Of a stretch of DNA of 64,000 bases, positions 11,726 to 23,750 are shown piece after piece. The notes beneath the pieces were generated by a model. That model did not search any database. It had not been told where the DNA came from and saw only the letters and a list, made by a program, of their open reading frames with translations. The translations under genes were made by a program, and so were the position numbers. Numbering within the stretch: the first letter of the stretch is position 1; each line of letters opens with the position of its first letter. The DNA comes from Hibiscus mutabilis (Eukaryota; Streptophyta; Magnoliopsida; Malvales; Malvaceae), in the NCBI GenBank assembly GCA_019671005.1, contig CM033723.1:18429254-18493253 (forward strand), in the 5' to 3' direction.

Positions 11726-11830
11726 GATACCCAACTTAGTTATCTAAGTTCAATGTGGTCAAACAAAACCATGAAGAGTACTCATAGTGTACATTTTCTG
11801 AAATCTTTTCATCATTAACATATGGAAGAG
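11726..11830 (+). pseudogene. Probable continuation of the split copia element
   Basis: Starts GATACCCAACTTAGTTATC just after the Athila-like 3' LTR. Together with the sequence before 4767 it resembles the C-terminal tail that follows RNase H in some plant copia elements (a Gly-Gly-Asp-like turn, then Leu-Ser-rich). The call depends mainly on target duplication and position. No copia 3' LTR could be found further on. Confidence 0.45.
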
Positions 11831-11839
11831 ACTGGATCG

Positions 11840-12560
11840 TCTTCATTGAAATCAATTCTTTCAGAGCACTTCTTGAGGATTTCTTTCCATTATCCCGTGA
11901 AAAAGAAAAATTAAAAATAGGAAAAGAATGGTTAGTGCAAAATGAAATCTGTCTCTTTCTCTCCTCTTCATCTTCACACTTGTCCTTTTCACTCTCAGTT
12001 TCATCCTCACTCTTTTTTTTCAACTCCATTCTCACGCTCAATTTCTTTCTCCTTTTCATTCTCACTTGCTTTTTCCTCCTCAGAATGTTCTTTTTTTTCA
12101 TTGTATTGATTTTCATGGCCTCGATGCTTTTCTTTAAGTGTGTCTGGTCTTCTTGTACTTGGCTCAGACTAAAAGGTATCAATGTAATCCTCTTTCTTTC
12201 GTACAAGAACGAATATTGGTTGGTGTACCCGTCATGGGTGGCTTTCTTGTTAAACTGCCATGGTTAGCCTAGCAACATGTGGCTTGCATTCATGGGCGCC
12301 ACATCGTATAAAACTTCATCTTTGTACCTCCCAATGGTAAATGGAACTCGAAACTTGCTTTGTAACTTTTAACTCTCCCCCATCATTTAGCCACTGAAGC
12401 TTGTAAGGATTCGGGTGTTTGGAAGTCTGCAATCCAAGCTTTTCAATCATTAAGGTGCTGGCCACAATTGTACAACTTCCACATCAATGATTACACTACA
12501 CACTTTACCGTTTACATGGCAACGAGTGTGAAAGAAGTTCTCACGCTGATCGTTTTCTAT
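11840..12560 (-). pseudogene. Ty3/gypsy protease and linker fragment
   Basis: Minus-strand fragment of a gypsy pol. From 12560 downward it reads RCHVNGKVCSVIIDG (about 12529-12485), with one frame shift a KLGLQTSKHPNPYKLQWL block (about 12447-12394), VPFTIGRYKDEVLYDVAPM (about 12350-12294) and RPWQFNKKATHDGYTNQY. These are the aspartic protease of one plant gypsy lineage. The retropepsin Asp lies in VIIDG. A very Lys/Glu-rich linker follows (frame 12206-11736), usual between protease and reverse transcriptase. No reverse transcriptase follows. It is an orphan piece on the strand opposite to its neighbours. Confidence 0.75.
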
Positions 12561-12969
12561 TGATTGAATGTTTAAGGTCCTTTTGACTATGAGAACATGT
12601 CTAAAGTGGATGGAAGATCATAAGAAATTGGTGACATTGTTAGAAATAAATAAAAGTAAATTAAACCTCACCAAACACCCACAAAAGCCTCATGGTCACT
12701 CCAAGGAAAAGTTAGATGTCACTCAATCACTCAGCACCCGTGTTTCACTCTTGGGAATTAGGCTTTTGCTTCCCCTTCTGTTCTCACAACTCTCTGCCTT
12801 TTTCCATTCAATCTCTCGCACTAAGCTCTTTAAAGGAACTTACTCAAAACTTGTCAAGAAATTATAATTGTATGGTGTTTGGGCTGCAAAATAGGGTTAG
12901 GCTAAAAAAATAGAAAGTATATGAAAAGAAATGAAAGGAAATGAAAAGAATTGAAATGGTAGGTTTACA
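12561..12969. other. Unassigned stretch
   Basis: No recognisable protein. It ends with an A/G-rich run of GAAATGAAAAG-like units at about 12915-12958. Two overlapping short frames (12568-12867, 12716-12913) show no conserved pattern. Confidence 0.4.
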
Positions 12970-14360
12970 AGGGTGTGGAAATAACTTCGCTCAACATGTA
13001 TTTGTTTCTAAAAAAGTATGAGGGCACTCCATTTGAGCTACGACTGTTCTACACATCTCAAAATATTTTAACCCAATTTGTGTTTGTTTCTCTAAGGGTC
13101 ATATTCAGACCCCTACTTTCTACTTATTCTACAAAAATAGAAGATGCCTCCGTCCCATCAATGCCCAGAGCATTATGATTCTACAAGGATGAAGAGGACT
13201 ACATATCCCATGTTGACCAACGTATTTGAACTCTACTAATACATGTTCACCTCTGAAAGGAGATGGCTTCATCCAATCAATGCCTGAAGCATCACGATTC
13301 TACAAGGATAGAGAAGCCTATATCCTATGCCAGCAGACGCACGTGGACTTTACAAATAAACGATTGCCTCCAAAAAGGAAATGATTGAATGCACTCCATA
13401 TACTGTTTCTACAATCAGACGGTTACCCTCAAGAGAATACCTTCGCGCTTCTCAGGAGAAATCCTCTTAGAGCATAAAAGGAGACGTCTCTACCCATATT
13501 GTTTGATGCCAGAAGAGTGTAGAGAAAAGCTCCACTCCATAGCATTCAAATCTAAAAGGACGTGAGATACCTCAACTCTACACATATTAATCTCTCCAAG
13601 GGTATGAGATATCTCCTAAAGGGAGATGACTCTATCTTATCAACACCATAAATACTGTAATTATACAAAAACAAAAAGTTCATGCTTTATGGTTCGTGCC
13701 GAGGAACGTACATAAAGTCTACAATCACACAAATTCCCCTAATGGAATCTTTCGCACTTCTTGAGAGAAACCCTCCAAGTGCCCAAAGAAGAATGTTGGC
13801 ACTCACTTTACATTCGTTTCTACAATTACGGAAGAAGTACCCTGCTTGCCAACAATTACTTCTACAAAGATACAATATACCTATGTTTCGTTCCAAGAAA
13901 GGCATGCGAGATTTACAAACACACCGATTCTCAAAAGGGAATATCCCCCCATGTTCGATGGCGATAAGATTACCTCACCTATCAATTGTTGTTTTAGCAG
14001 AAGACTCAAGGTTTCCGTATTTCATGCCAAGAAAAAGATGTATAGTGACTACAAACACACAGATGCTCCTAGTGGGATGCCTCCGCGCTTCCTAGAAAAA
14101 ACCCTCTAAAAACATAAAAAGATATGACTCCACTCATAATACTCATCTCTACAAAGGAAGAGAATGCCTTCATATGAATATAACTATGTTTTATTCAAGG
14201 GTGTAGAGATAAGCTCCACCCATATTATATATATTCTCCAAGAATATAAAAGGAGATGCCATACCCATAATGCTCGCTTCTAAAAAGTTATCGAGTTAAG
14301 CTTCACTCCCTAAGCGCTCACTTCTACAAGGGAGTATGGTGCCCTAGCTTCACATACTTC
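12970..14360. repeat. Degenerate tandem-repeat block
   Basis: About 20 diverged units of roughly 50-80 bp share CTACAA(G/A), GAGATGCCTC or GAGAAACCCTC, and CATATTACTC/CATCTCTAC pieces. Examples are 13140-13200, 13260-13320, 13420-13500, 13570-13640, 13740-13790, 13960-14110 and 14110-14340. Repeat unit length varies. Reading frames across it (such as 13682-14095 and 13846-14109) owe their length to low stop density in the repeat and show no protein family. It could be the inside of a long gypsy LTR. Confidence 0.6.
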
Positions 14361-15370
14361 TCCGATGATATCTGGAGTTGAGTTATTTGCTTACTCCCTT
14401 TTGGGGGTTGAGTCACTAGTTTACTCCCTTTATAGCCCTCTGGTCGATGTACATAGTTTCTCTACTTGACTATGGCTCTCGGCCCTAGGCCTACCAGGGG
14501 TGAAGAACCACAGTTCCTTTAATTAGTGCCTTTAGAAGCACTATTTGATAGATTCCCACAAAAATGTTCAAATCTTCTACTAAGAATACAACACCTCCAC
14601 TCCTGAACCAGTGGAGAAGAGAAGTCTTGCAGCAAAGTCTCAGCTTGTTCCATTTTTTTTGGCAGTCATTCGACTAAGGGGAGACTGATGTTGTACCTTC
14701 ACTGAGTGCCTCTAGAATACAACACCTCTAAGAAAGATGCCACCACATCTGTATTACACTACGATGATGTTGTACCTCCGCCGAGTGCCTCTAGAATACA
14801 CCACCTCTGTCCTACACTCTAGCATCCCCCCGAAGGCTCACATTCGATATTTATAAAGCCTCCAAAGTTCACAAGTGTCCGAGATTTGCAAGCCCTTACT
14901 ATAGAGCCTCAAGAGCTCCTAGACTTCATACCACTCAAGGCACCATGGCTTTTAGAGTTCATATTCTCTGTATAACTCTCCCTTCTCAGCTGTTGCACCT
15001 TGACATGACTGCAGTGAAGTCCATCTGACTCACCAGCTTAGTCTGCCACTCAATAGCTGAGTCCACTCTATCAGCCCTTTAATAGTTAACATGATGCTAA
15101 GCCTGACTCTATCACCATCAAGCAGCACCAAGAGGCTATAAACATCCCTCAAATCAAAGAGCAAAGGGATAACTCTTTCTCCTTCTCCTACATGCTATCA
15201 ACCACCCTCTCTACACTGTTTGTGGCTATCGAACCCAAGTCTACCAGGGGTGAACTGCCTAATTCCACAGTCAACCACCGCCTACCGTGGCTCTCTACCC
15301 ATCTCATGATGGGTGAACCATAAAGCCTCATCCTCAAACCTCTATTTGGCCGCCATCTCCACCTCTTTGT
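14361..15370. repeat. LTR-like debris with internal duplications
   Basis: Two near copies of a TACTCCCTTTTGGGGGTTGAGT-like segment lie close to 14385-14430. GTTGTACCT(T/C)C(A/G)C(T/C)GAGTGCCTCTAGAATAC occurs at 14692 and 14768, and CTACCAGGGGTGAA at 14487 and 15240. The content is pyrimidine-rich and non-coding. It probably continues the block to its left as part of one decayed LTR, but no termini were found. Confidence 0.45.
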
Positions 15371-15891
15371 CTGGTATCACCCAAAATAAGCATCAACAAA
15401 TATAATATATATTATATGGTATTTTATTTTTATAAAAAATGATTATAAAATTATACATTTGGGAAACATGTATTATAATCAAAATGGAGCATGAACATTT
15501 GTCCTCCATCACCTCCACACTCGACACCTTCTTACACCCGAGCATACCCTGCCTTTTTTACCCCAAATGAATGACACCACTCATTTGATATATGTTGAAA
15601 CATAAGACGAGAGGGTGGGGTTAACAAAAAACCACACCCTCATCATCACAAAAAATGTCTTGCATTAACAATTTTTAGGAGATTATGTTGACAAAGAAGT
15701 TAGTCCATTTCTTCTGAAGAGGGGCTCTTGAATGAAGATAACTATGTATAAAATAATTAATGTCATTCCTTCAATTTTTCATTTACGAAAAAAATTATCC
15801 TTTGTTGTCTCATGATGAACTTATTTTTTTATTAAATCCTAACTAAGGTTCACCCTTCACAGTAGGGGATGAAAGGTGAAGAAAATGATAT
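15371..15891. other. AT-rich spacer
   Basis: No gene or repeat family recognised. It includes a short TATAATATATATTATATG run near 15400. Confidence 0.4.
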
Positions 15892-16287
15892 TGTCACGAG
15901 GCTAGAGTTTCATCATAGCAAACCGCACAAACTTAGTCGATATTCTCGAGACAAACGACTAAGTCAACCTTAAAACTCTCTTCAAATGATCGAACACTTC
16001 ATAAGCACTAAGAACGATAAATCATTCTAAGCGGAAGCAAACAATGAGATATACAACTCAAGAATGAAGGAAGAACAACTAAGATCGCTCAAGAACGCAA
16101 GAGAGGATTTTAGAGTAACTTGTTTTTACTCAAGAGATGGATGATTACAAGTGAGGTGGGGAGCCTCTATTTATAGTTGAATCCCTGTACAATGAATGGT
16201 TAAGATTGATTTACATCAGTGGCTCAAATCAAAAGCTACAAACTACGTCATAACTAACTATGGAAAGTCATCACCTTGGAATACTTT
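15892..16287 (+). repeat. Possible LTR fragment
   Basis: Starts TGTCACGAGGCTAGAG and contains CAAGAACGCAAGAGAGGA and a CTCTATTTATAG TATA-like box near 16168. That arrangement resembles the first part of a gypsy LTR. No partner LTR, primer site or target duplication was found, so this is tentative. Confidence 0.35.
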
Positions 16288-16830
16288 CACTACAACGAAT
16301 TTATTTATTAGTGGCATCTAAAACATTGTCACGAAAACTTACATTTATGTCACCATTTGTATTTTGTGACATAAAATTTGATGTCATGGTGTTCATCACG
16401 CTAGGTGCATCGCTAAATGACTAAAGTGACGATGTACTTGTTTTCGTCACGTATTGTCGAGAATATAGTGATGTTAATGCATAAGGTTACCTTATAATTT
16501 GTATTCTGTGATGATTATTTATGTCATCAAATGCTATAAAAGTTTGTCATTGATCATTTGCATCATCACCAATAATTCAATTTTTTTGTATAAGTGACAA
16601 AAATAATATCATCACATTGTTAGTGACGTTGTATATTGTAACCTAATATTAGTATGAATGACGATGCTATATAATGTCACTTTATAATTTATATTCGATT
16701 ACATTAGTTACGTCACAAAATTATATAAAATTTTGTTATTGATTATTCTTATCGTCACAAATAATGCATTAACTTCAACTTGTAGGTGACGAAAAGATAT
16801 CAAATTGTCATTTTACTATTAATAATTAGT
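16288..16830. mobile_element. CACTA (EnSpm/CMC) transposon terminal region, orphan
   Basis: CACTACAACGAAT at 16288-16300 matches the CACTACAA start of plant CACTA inverted termini. It is followed by many GTGACG/CGTCAC/GTCAC motifs in both orientations over about 500 bp (for example 16333, 16350, 16367, 16428, 16447, 16597, 16622, 16788). Such sub-terminal motif arrays are the transposase-binding zones of CACTA elements. No opposite end and no transposase frame were found before 17928. Confidence 0.6.
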
Positions 16831-17927
16831 TTAATTGTAATTGCCCATGTGCTTGCAATCATATTGCATTTAGATTTGAATTTTAAGTTTTAATTTTAGA
16901 ATTTTAAGTTATTAAAATAATTTTAAAATTTTCTTAATCAAAAAATGAAAATCATAAAATTAGAAAAGGCTCAAACTTTTAATATATTACCATAACAAAC
17001 TAAACCTTTTTTACAAATTATAATAAAATCGTACATTTTATAAGTTACAATAATGTCTCAAAATTGTACAATCATTACAATTTGATCCATTTTCTAAAAT
17101 GCCAGAAAACCAATCACCACATCTCAAAAGGGTTCCTAAGTCTACGTATTAATCCTCATATTCACCTTCTTCCTCGATCCATTACCTATCGACCATAATT
17201 GTTGGTTACTGTTTCCAAACCCTCAAACTCCCCATTTCATCAAATACATCTACCATATCTCACCTTCAAATGAAGATGGTTAGACACTTCCCTAGAATAA
17301 AAATCATGGATTAATGCACTGCCGCTTGTGAATCCAAGCCCAATAAAGTACCTAAAAAGGTGAAAAGAATTAAACTAAGTTGCTGCAAAACCTAAAAACT
17401 TTAATCTTATTATAAACCTAAATTTCATAATACACACAACTCATAAGATCTTAGATTCAACATGCCCATTATAGTAACTTTAGGAATCATAACAAAACTT
17501 ACGAAACCATGTTGTAGCTATTGAAGCTACAGAGGCACCTACTGTAAATACATTCTGCTTCAAATGTTAGGTAAGCTTTTAAGTGCTTAGTCGATTACTG
17601 ATCAACTAAAACAAATGCATAACTACATTAGAAAAAAATCAAATTTTGAAAGCAAATAAAAAACAAGAGGTTGACTAAAGTAACTAACAACAATTTGTAA
17701 TACCATATTTAAAAAATAAGTTACTAAAAATTAAGTACACTCCCTTATTTACAAAGAAAAGTAAACAATTAACAACTAAATACATATCCCTTGGCAAAGC
17801 AAACAATTAAGTACAAATCCCAAAATTTCAAAAGTCCATGTCCCTTACCAACTATGAAGATACTAATTATTATGATCACTTAAGTAGAATTAAAAATTAA
17901 ATATAATCCCTTATATACATATATGTC
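16831..17927. other. AT-rich stretch, perhaps CACTA interior
   Basis: No coding similarity in any frame. It may belong to the CACTA element to its left or be spacer. Confidence 0.35.
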
Positions 17928-18862
17928 TATAACGACCCGAATTTTTGAGTTAATGATTGAGTGTTGACCTGGGTTATGGACCTTCATGTTGGATTGATTA
18001 ATTAGACCCTTTGGGCCAATTTTGGGCCCTATTGGATGAGAATTGGATCATATAAGCTTGGAAAGTGACCATTTTGTAACAAGGGAGGAACTTGTGGGTT
18101 TATGGAGTGGTTTTACCATCTAGAGAAAAATGGGCTGATAGCCTCTTTTGTTTTGATTGTCTTCATGTGGGTTAACGAAGGGGGACAAGGAGACTTTTGG
18201 TGAGATCACCATCATCTACCTTTCTTCATCATTTTTCTCTCCAAGAACCCATGACCATTCTTAAAGAAAGGAGCCAACTTTCCTACCCAATTCTTCCATC
18301 CAAGACTCAAGATTGAGGCATGTTAATCTCCTATTCAAGAGCTTTATGAAAAGCATAATTTTAGGGGAAAAGGGTAAGTCTCTCATTTATGGGTTTTACC
18401 AAAGTTTAAACTTTGGGGTTTCCATGGAGCTTCTCAAGGTTTTAAGGTTGTATTTTCGTAGCTAAGTTCACCATGATGATTAGTTCAAGATTTGATTCGA
18501 TTTTCATGTTTGTATGGCAAGATTGAGAGGTTAAAGGGGTTTTACAAGCTTGGGTCAAAGACTCTTACTCTTCTTGAGGATCATAAAGTGATTGTTGTGC
18601 TTGATGTTATGGTTTATGATTACTATGGGTGTTTCGTAGCTTAAAACCTCATTAATGGTAAAAATTGGATTAAACGTTAATAGGGAGTAAAAAAGGGTAG
18701 CAAAACACTCTAATCAACTCCCATAAGATGTAGGATTAAGTTAAGGGGTTAAAGGTTATGTTTTGGGGGCTTATAAAGTGATTTCCTGAGCTTTGGAAGC
18801 CATTTTTATGCATCAACATCGGCATCGGTATCGGTACACAGGGAGCCCGTACCAATACCCTG
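17928..18862 (+). repeat. LTR G, left part (gypsy, chromodomain type)
   Basis: Starts TATAACGACCCGAATTTTTGAG, a likely G-to-A mutant of the usual TGTAACGACCC start. It runs to the left edge of LTR C. The last 50 bp hold the first units of a TATCGGTAC array that resumes at 31885. The right part of the same LTR is 31853-33545. Left plus right give about 2.63 kb. The 5' flank has no testable target duplication because the 3' end of the element lies outside the window. Confidence 0.65.
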
Positions 18863-20522
18863 TGTAACACTCCAATTTTGGGCCTAGGAGTTTCCTAAGT
18901 GGTTTAGATGGTCCGTTGGACCGGATCAGAGGATTCGAGTCAGTTTTAGGATTTAAATTGGATTAAATATTTTTAAAATGGTTAAAAATATAGAAAAATT
19001 ATCTAAAATCATTATTTATTATGGAAATGATTTTGGTGGAATCAATTTTACAAAAAGAGGTCTCAGAAGTGGACATTTTGGTTAGTGACCAAAATGCAAA
19101 GTTTTAAAACTGTTTTGGTTGAATCTTTAAGGAGCTATTTACCCAAGGGTCTAATATCAGGATTTTCCCCTTAATTAACTATTTTAAATGATTTTAAAAT
19201 ATAATAAATGGTTTGGGGAAATAATTGGATAATTAAAATCTTTAAAACAAACTTTACTTAACTACTTTTTCCTAAAAAGATTCTCTCCAATTCTCTCCAG
19301 CCAAACACCATTTCTCTCTTCAAAATCTCTAGGTAAAATTTACTTTTAATCAATCTTTTTTATTTTCAATTGAGTTCATAATGGTTTTCTAACAAAATAA
19401 ACTCGATTTCTTATTGTTTTGGCTTTGGAAATAACCTAATTAAGAGGAAAAGATACCATTAGAGGTGAGGTTCGTTCTTCTCCTCTAATATAAGGTTCTT
19501 TATTGAAATTCCCAAGTTATTGATCCTTTACTCATGTTTTCTAACTGGATTTGATGTTTTAATTTTGGAAAATTGATTAAATTGTGGTTTAATTGATTTA
19601 ATTGAAGGATTTTCATATAGGTTCTGTTTTGTTGGCTTGATTGATTTTAATTATAATTTTGATGTTGAATAATGTTAATGAATGAGATTTAACATTGGAA
19701 TCCCGAAACTATGTCAATCTCTAATTTTCTAGGTTGCTAGTTGTGTGTTTTTAAGGAGTTGTGGTGGTTAATTGAATGCTAAAGACATAAGGATGTTAGA
19801 GACATGTTTTTAAGATGTTGATTGGTGTTAATTGATGTTTTGAAACGTTAGGTTGTGCCTGGGTTAAGTGTGGAAGGGGTTTGTTGTTAGTTTTCGGTGT
19901 TGTGGAGGGAAATTGGATAAAAGGATGTTGAGGTTTAGTGTTGCTGTGATGTTGATTGCATTTTGATGCAATGTACCTCTATTTTGTGTCGGTAAAATCA
20001 GGGGAAGTTAGTCCTCAAGTTTGAACGTTGGTTTCGGAAGCTTTGGAGGCGCGATTATCGCATCGGCAAGCGAGGCTTTGTGAGTCAGTGAGTGGAAACA
20101 CGTTTTCAACTTTTTAAAGGTTTGAAAGTTGTGTTTGGGAGTTTAAACCGAGCTTGAAATGCTGGTCTAAGCTCGAAAGTAAGTAAAAGATGATTTCTCT
20201 TTCACACTCGATTTGGCTAATAGTTTAATGCACTTGTTTTACATGGTTTAATTACTTACTGTATATGCATGTTTTGAGAATGGTTTAATGTTGGAAATTG
20301 GTTACAAATGATGTTGATGCATTTGAAAGTAATGAATGTTTTGTTAATGATCATGAACATTGGTTAATGAAAGGTTATTGCATTGGTTAAATGATTTTGA
20401 TGATGCATATGAAAACAGTGATTTGTTGATGTTAAAATGAATTATATTGGCAAGTGATGGTATGAAAAAGGTTTGAAAACAAAATCGGATATAGTTGTCT
20501 GGCCATAAGATTGATAGTGCAC

Positions 20523-20530
20523 TATAAAAA
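20523..20530 (+). promoter_or_regulatory. TATA box of LTR C
   Basis: TATAAAAA in the context AGTGCACTATAAAA. The same context occurs in both LTRs of element B on the minus strand and, as AGTGCACTATAAAG, in C' near 35407. It is therefore a conserved core promoter. Confidence 0.75.
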
Positions 20531-20539
20531 GGCGCCTTG

Positions 20540-20745
20540 GGTGTCGAGGGGTTTATATGGTGCACTGAATACTCCATCCAAGTACCCTAACGGTCAAGGG
20601 GTTTATATGTATCAAAAACTCCCGTTAGTGGGTTAAACATCATACCGATGAATGGTGTTGAGGGGTTTATGTGTACCAAATACTCCACCACGAGTATCAC
20701 AATAGTGGAGGGGTTTATGTGTATCGAATACTCCCGTGTGTGAGC
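20540..20745 (+). repeat. Four-unit array just downstream of the LTR C TATA box
   Basis: GGGGTTTAT(A/G)TG followed by a (T/G)A(A/T)ACTCC-type end recurs at about 20548, 20598, 20662 and 20709, spacing 47-64 bp. It starts within 25 bp of the TATA box, so it would lie at the 5' end of the transcript. Confidence 0.8.
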
Positions 20746-21164
20746 CTTGTGTTACCGGTAGATTGTTTGTTAAGTGTTGAGGGAACACTTGTTGAATCCG
20801 TGTATCTGATGTTATATTTTGTAAAGTGGAACTTGGTTAATGATCACTTGTAAGCCAATATAATTGTTTATGTATCATGAGATGGATTATGTTGTTTAAT
20901 GCGGTTTAAACAAGTTTTACTCTTAAAGCCTTGCATTGGTAGTATGCATAGGAAAGCTTAAATTGAGGGTAGCAAATGGGACTTTGCTGTATAATCCATG
21001 ATACTTGTTGCATATGGTTTAATATGCTGTTTTGATAATATAAGTGCATGGTTTTGATAAGGCACGTTGTTGTGTTGATGTTTTAAAGAGTTTGGAACAT
21101 GTTCTCAAAAGAAATGTGAAATGGTTTAACTTGCATTGATGATGGTTGTTGTTTGAGCAACCCC

Positions 21165-21184
21165 CACTAAGCCTAGTGTGCTTA
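21165..21184 (+). other. Conserved LTR stem-loop, LTR C
   Basis: CACTAAGCCTAGTGTGCTTA can fold as CACTA/TAGTG (loop AGCC) or TAAGC/GCTTA (loop of 7). It corresponds to the stem-loops listed in D, B, E, F, G, H and C'. Confidence 0.7.
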
Positions 21185-22715
21185 CGCTCTCTTTTCCATC
21201 AATGTAGAGAATTGAGATTGAGGTAGCGAGGAAGCAATGGAAGGAATTCCAAAGACTAGTTTTCAAAGTACGATTTGGAATGTTGAAAAGTACTAATAAT
21301 GGTAATGTGTCGTTTAGGGTTTTGGCAGAGTTTTTGATGAACTCCCTATTGTTGCAAGTTTTGATTGTTGTTTTGGACTTGTAATAAGTTTTAAGTGGTT
21401 GAGTTGTGATTGGTTTAATGATTTGAAAGTGGACTAGGAAGCATGCCTCTAGATTTGGTGTATGTGTATGCTAGATAAGCTAGGTTGGCTTATATGGTTG
21501 ATATGTTGAGTTAATGTGGGTTGGAATGAGCCAAAGTGTCATATGTTGGATCTAGAAGTCATTACAGGCCTTTGTGTACCGGTACGGGTACCCTGAGTTT
21601 CGGTACGCGGGGTCCTATTGAGGCTCAAAATGTTGAAATTAAGCCTAGCGTTCTAGTATGCCTAACCATTGTATCGGTACGGATTAATAGGAAACAATCC
21701 TAGTGTCGGTACACGGGATAGAGTATCGAAACGAACCCTCAAGTTTAAGCTTGCAGTATTGATACACGGGGTACTGTACCAATATAGTGTAATACCCTAA
21801 TTTTTCCCCAATTTAAAAATCCCCAAATCATTAAATCCCTAATTTCTAAACCCTAAATTTTTGGGAATTCAATCAAATTTCTTAATTGAAATTTAGTCAC
21901 CAAATTGCGAAGTTCGGAACCTTGGGTGACCTTTGTGCAATACGGGTAAAAGTTGGGCCCTTAGTGTGTAATTTACCCATTCCCTAGGGTATTTGTACCC
22001 ACTTATAAGCCAAAATTCCTTCAGCCCACATTTTTGAAATCCCTAGCCGCACCCTTTGCTCAAAATTCTCTGAAACCTCAGACCCTCCACCTTCGTTGTA
22101 TGTTGAAACTGCGGTCAAGCCCCGAGGAGGGTCTCACCATTGTCCGTTCACCGTTTTGAGACTACCGGGGTGTTCGCATCTTCGTTTCGTCTAGGGTCAC
22201 CCATCTTTCATGCCGAGCAAATGACTATAGCTCCGATTACGACGAAGAGCTAGTTCGAGACCCTCAGCGCTGTCGTGCATTCCGCCTTGGGTGTTCTGTT
22301 TGGGTAAGTGTTCGTTTGGGTTCTTGTACGTTCAGTGTGAGAGGGGGGTGTGCTGAGATCTTAACGGTGGTTGTGGTCGGGAAAAGGCCGTGGGGCTTTT
22401 GGGTGCATTGCCGTAGGCTACCGCCGCCGCATTTCTTCCTGGTTCTGCCAACGCCACGGTGGTGGCTGCCGCCGCCAAGGGTTCCCAAAACCCTATTTGC
22501 TGGTTGTAGTTTAGTTAGAGTGGGCTGGTGATTAGGGGTGACTAAAGGGTGAGTGTGGGCTCAACCCAAAGGCTTGGAAGGCCCACCGGTGAAAGGGAGC
22601 TGAACCGAGCCCAAAAGCGTATGAATCGGTCCAATGACACAAACTGGACCAGAATAATGACTGAACCTGCTGGACCTAGTGAACCGACCAACCCGGCCTG
22701 TTGGCTGACTTGACC

Positions 22716-22830
22716 TAAGCTGACGTCAGTGTTGACTTTTTGGCTGACGCTAGCGTTGACTTTTTGGCTGACGTTAGCGTTGACTTTTTGATGATGTCAG
22801 TGTTGACTTTTTTTACCCAAGTTGACTTTA
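22716..22830 (+). promoter_or_regulatory. Tandem TGACGTCAGNGTTGACTTTTT array (5' LTR of D)
   Basis: About four units of roughly 24 bp, each joining a TGACG/GACGTCA core to GTTGACTTTTT. TTGAC followed by T or C is the WRKY W-box and TGACG the TGA-type bZIP core (established plant motifs). A fifth GTTGACTTT follows at 22821. Regulatory function here is inference. Confidence 0.7.
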
Positions 22831-23734
22831 CATTTTCTGGTGTCCTAATTCCAAATCCGCTGTCTGTTTTCCCAAATTTGATCTCAGAAGACCTTTTTAT
22901 CATATTTAATTAATTATAGTCTGTATTTGGAGAACTTTGGATATCAGAATCTAATTTGAATATTATTGTGTTTTGGTGACATTGACTCAGAGCTTGAGAA
23001 TCTTCCTTCTCCTTCGCCTGTTCGACCTCATTCTGATCAGCCTGCGAGTTCTGCACGTGAGTATGGTTTCGTTTAGTGATTAAGTTAGTGTGGCATAGTA
23101 GCAGTAATAAATAATTCTACTTTGATGACCTCGTAGGTGTTGACTCTGTCTAACCAAATACTAGAGCTGAGCGTGAGAGACATCACTCTCGACGTTGAGT
23201 TATTAGCTGCCTAAGGTGTGTCTCTTCTTGTGCTACATCATTTATGTGTTCTATGTTTTGTGTGCATGTTGTATATGTGACTGATTGAATGATCTGTGAT
23301 TTATGGTATGTTCTGTATGGTGGCATGACACGCATCGGATACCAAAATTGGATTAAAATAATATTAGAATATATCACATGCACTCGGAATGAATTAGTAA
23401 ACCAGATATACTCTCGGATTTAGAAAATATAAATCAGAACATGCTATATCATTTGGGTTGGGATATTGTACGAGGAAGTTTAGTGGGTTTACCCTTCGGG
23501 CTGAATTCTGCTTCGGATCAATGGTTCCACCTTCGGGTTGTTCCACTTCGAATGGTGACGATGTAGTTAGAGTGGTTCTGGGGAACCTTACTCTTTGGAC
23601 GATGTATGGAGATGGTGCATGACATTACATTTTATGTCTCAGATTGTTTACATATGTATTTTGAGATGACTGTGGAACTATGCTTGTTGTTCGGATATCT
23701 GTTATGTGTTTTTATCTGCATTTTAGAGACACAC

Positions 23735-23750
23735 TGAGCTTTATAGCTTA
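23735..23750 (+). other. Conserved LTR stem-loop, 5' LTR of D
   Basis: TGAGCT TTAT AGCTTA: six pairs, one of them G-U, four-base loop. It is preceded by CAC and followed by CTCCCC. Confidence 0.7.

Larger units (their letters stand above)
18863..21787 (+). repeat. Solo LTR C, left part
   Basis: Starts TGTAACACTCC. With 31254-31852 it makes a 3.5-kb LTR ending GGGCTTACA. Flanking pentamers are CCCTG (18858-18862) and CCATG (31853-31857), a target duplication with one mismatch, and no internal gag/pol is associated, so a solo LTR is the best reading. Contents in order are the TATA box at 20523, a four-unit GGGGTTTAT array, a conserved stem-loop at about 21165 and a TATCGGTACG array from 21570. 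Element D interrupts that array. Confidence 0.75.

Noticed and set aside
11736..12206. Lys/Glu-rich minus-strand frame of 156 codons as a possible host gene
   Set aside because: Upstream on the same strand lies a clear gypsy protease, and such charged linkers follow it in that lineage; it is transposon debris.
13682..14109. Overlapping frames of 60-137 codons on both strands
   Set aside because: They lie in degenerate tandem repeats; no start context, family or codon pattern supports them.
22264..22531. Opposed Arg/Gly/Pro-rich frames in the D LTR
   Set aside because: They come from the GC-rich part of the LTR; the 3' LTR carries a deletion through the same place.
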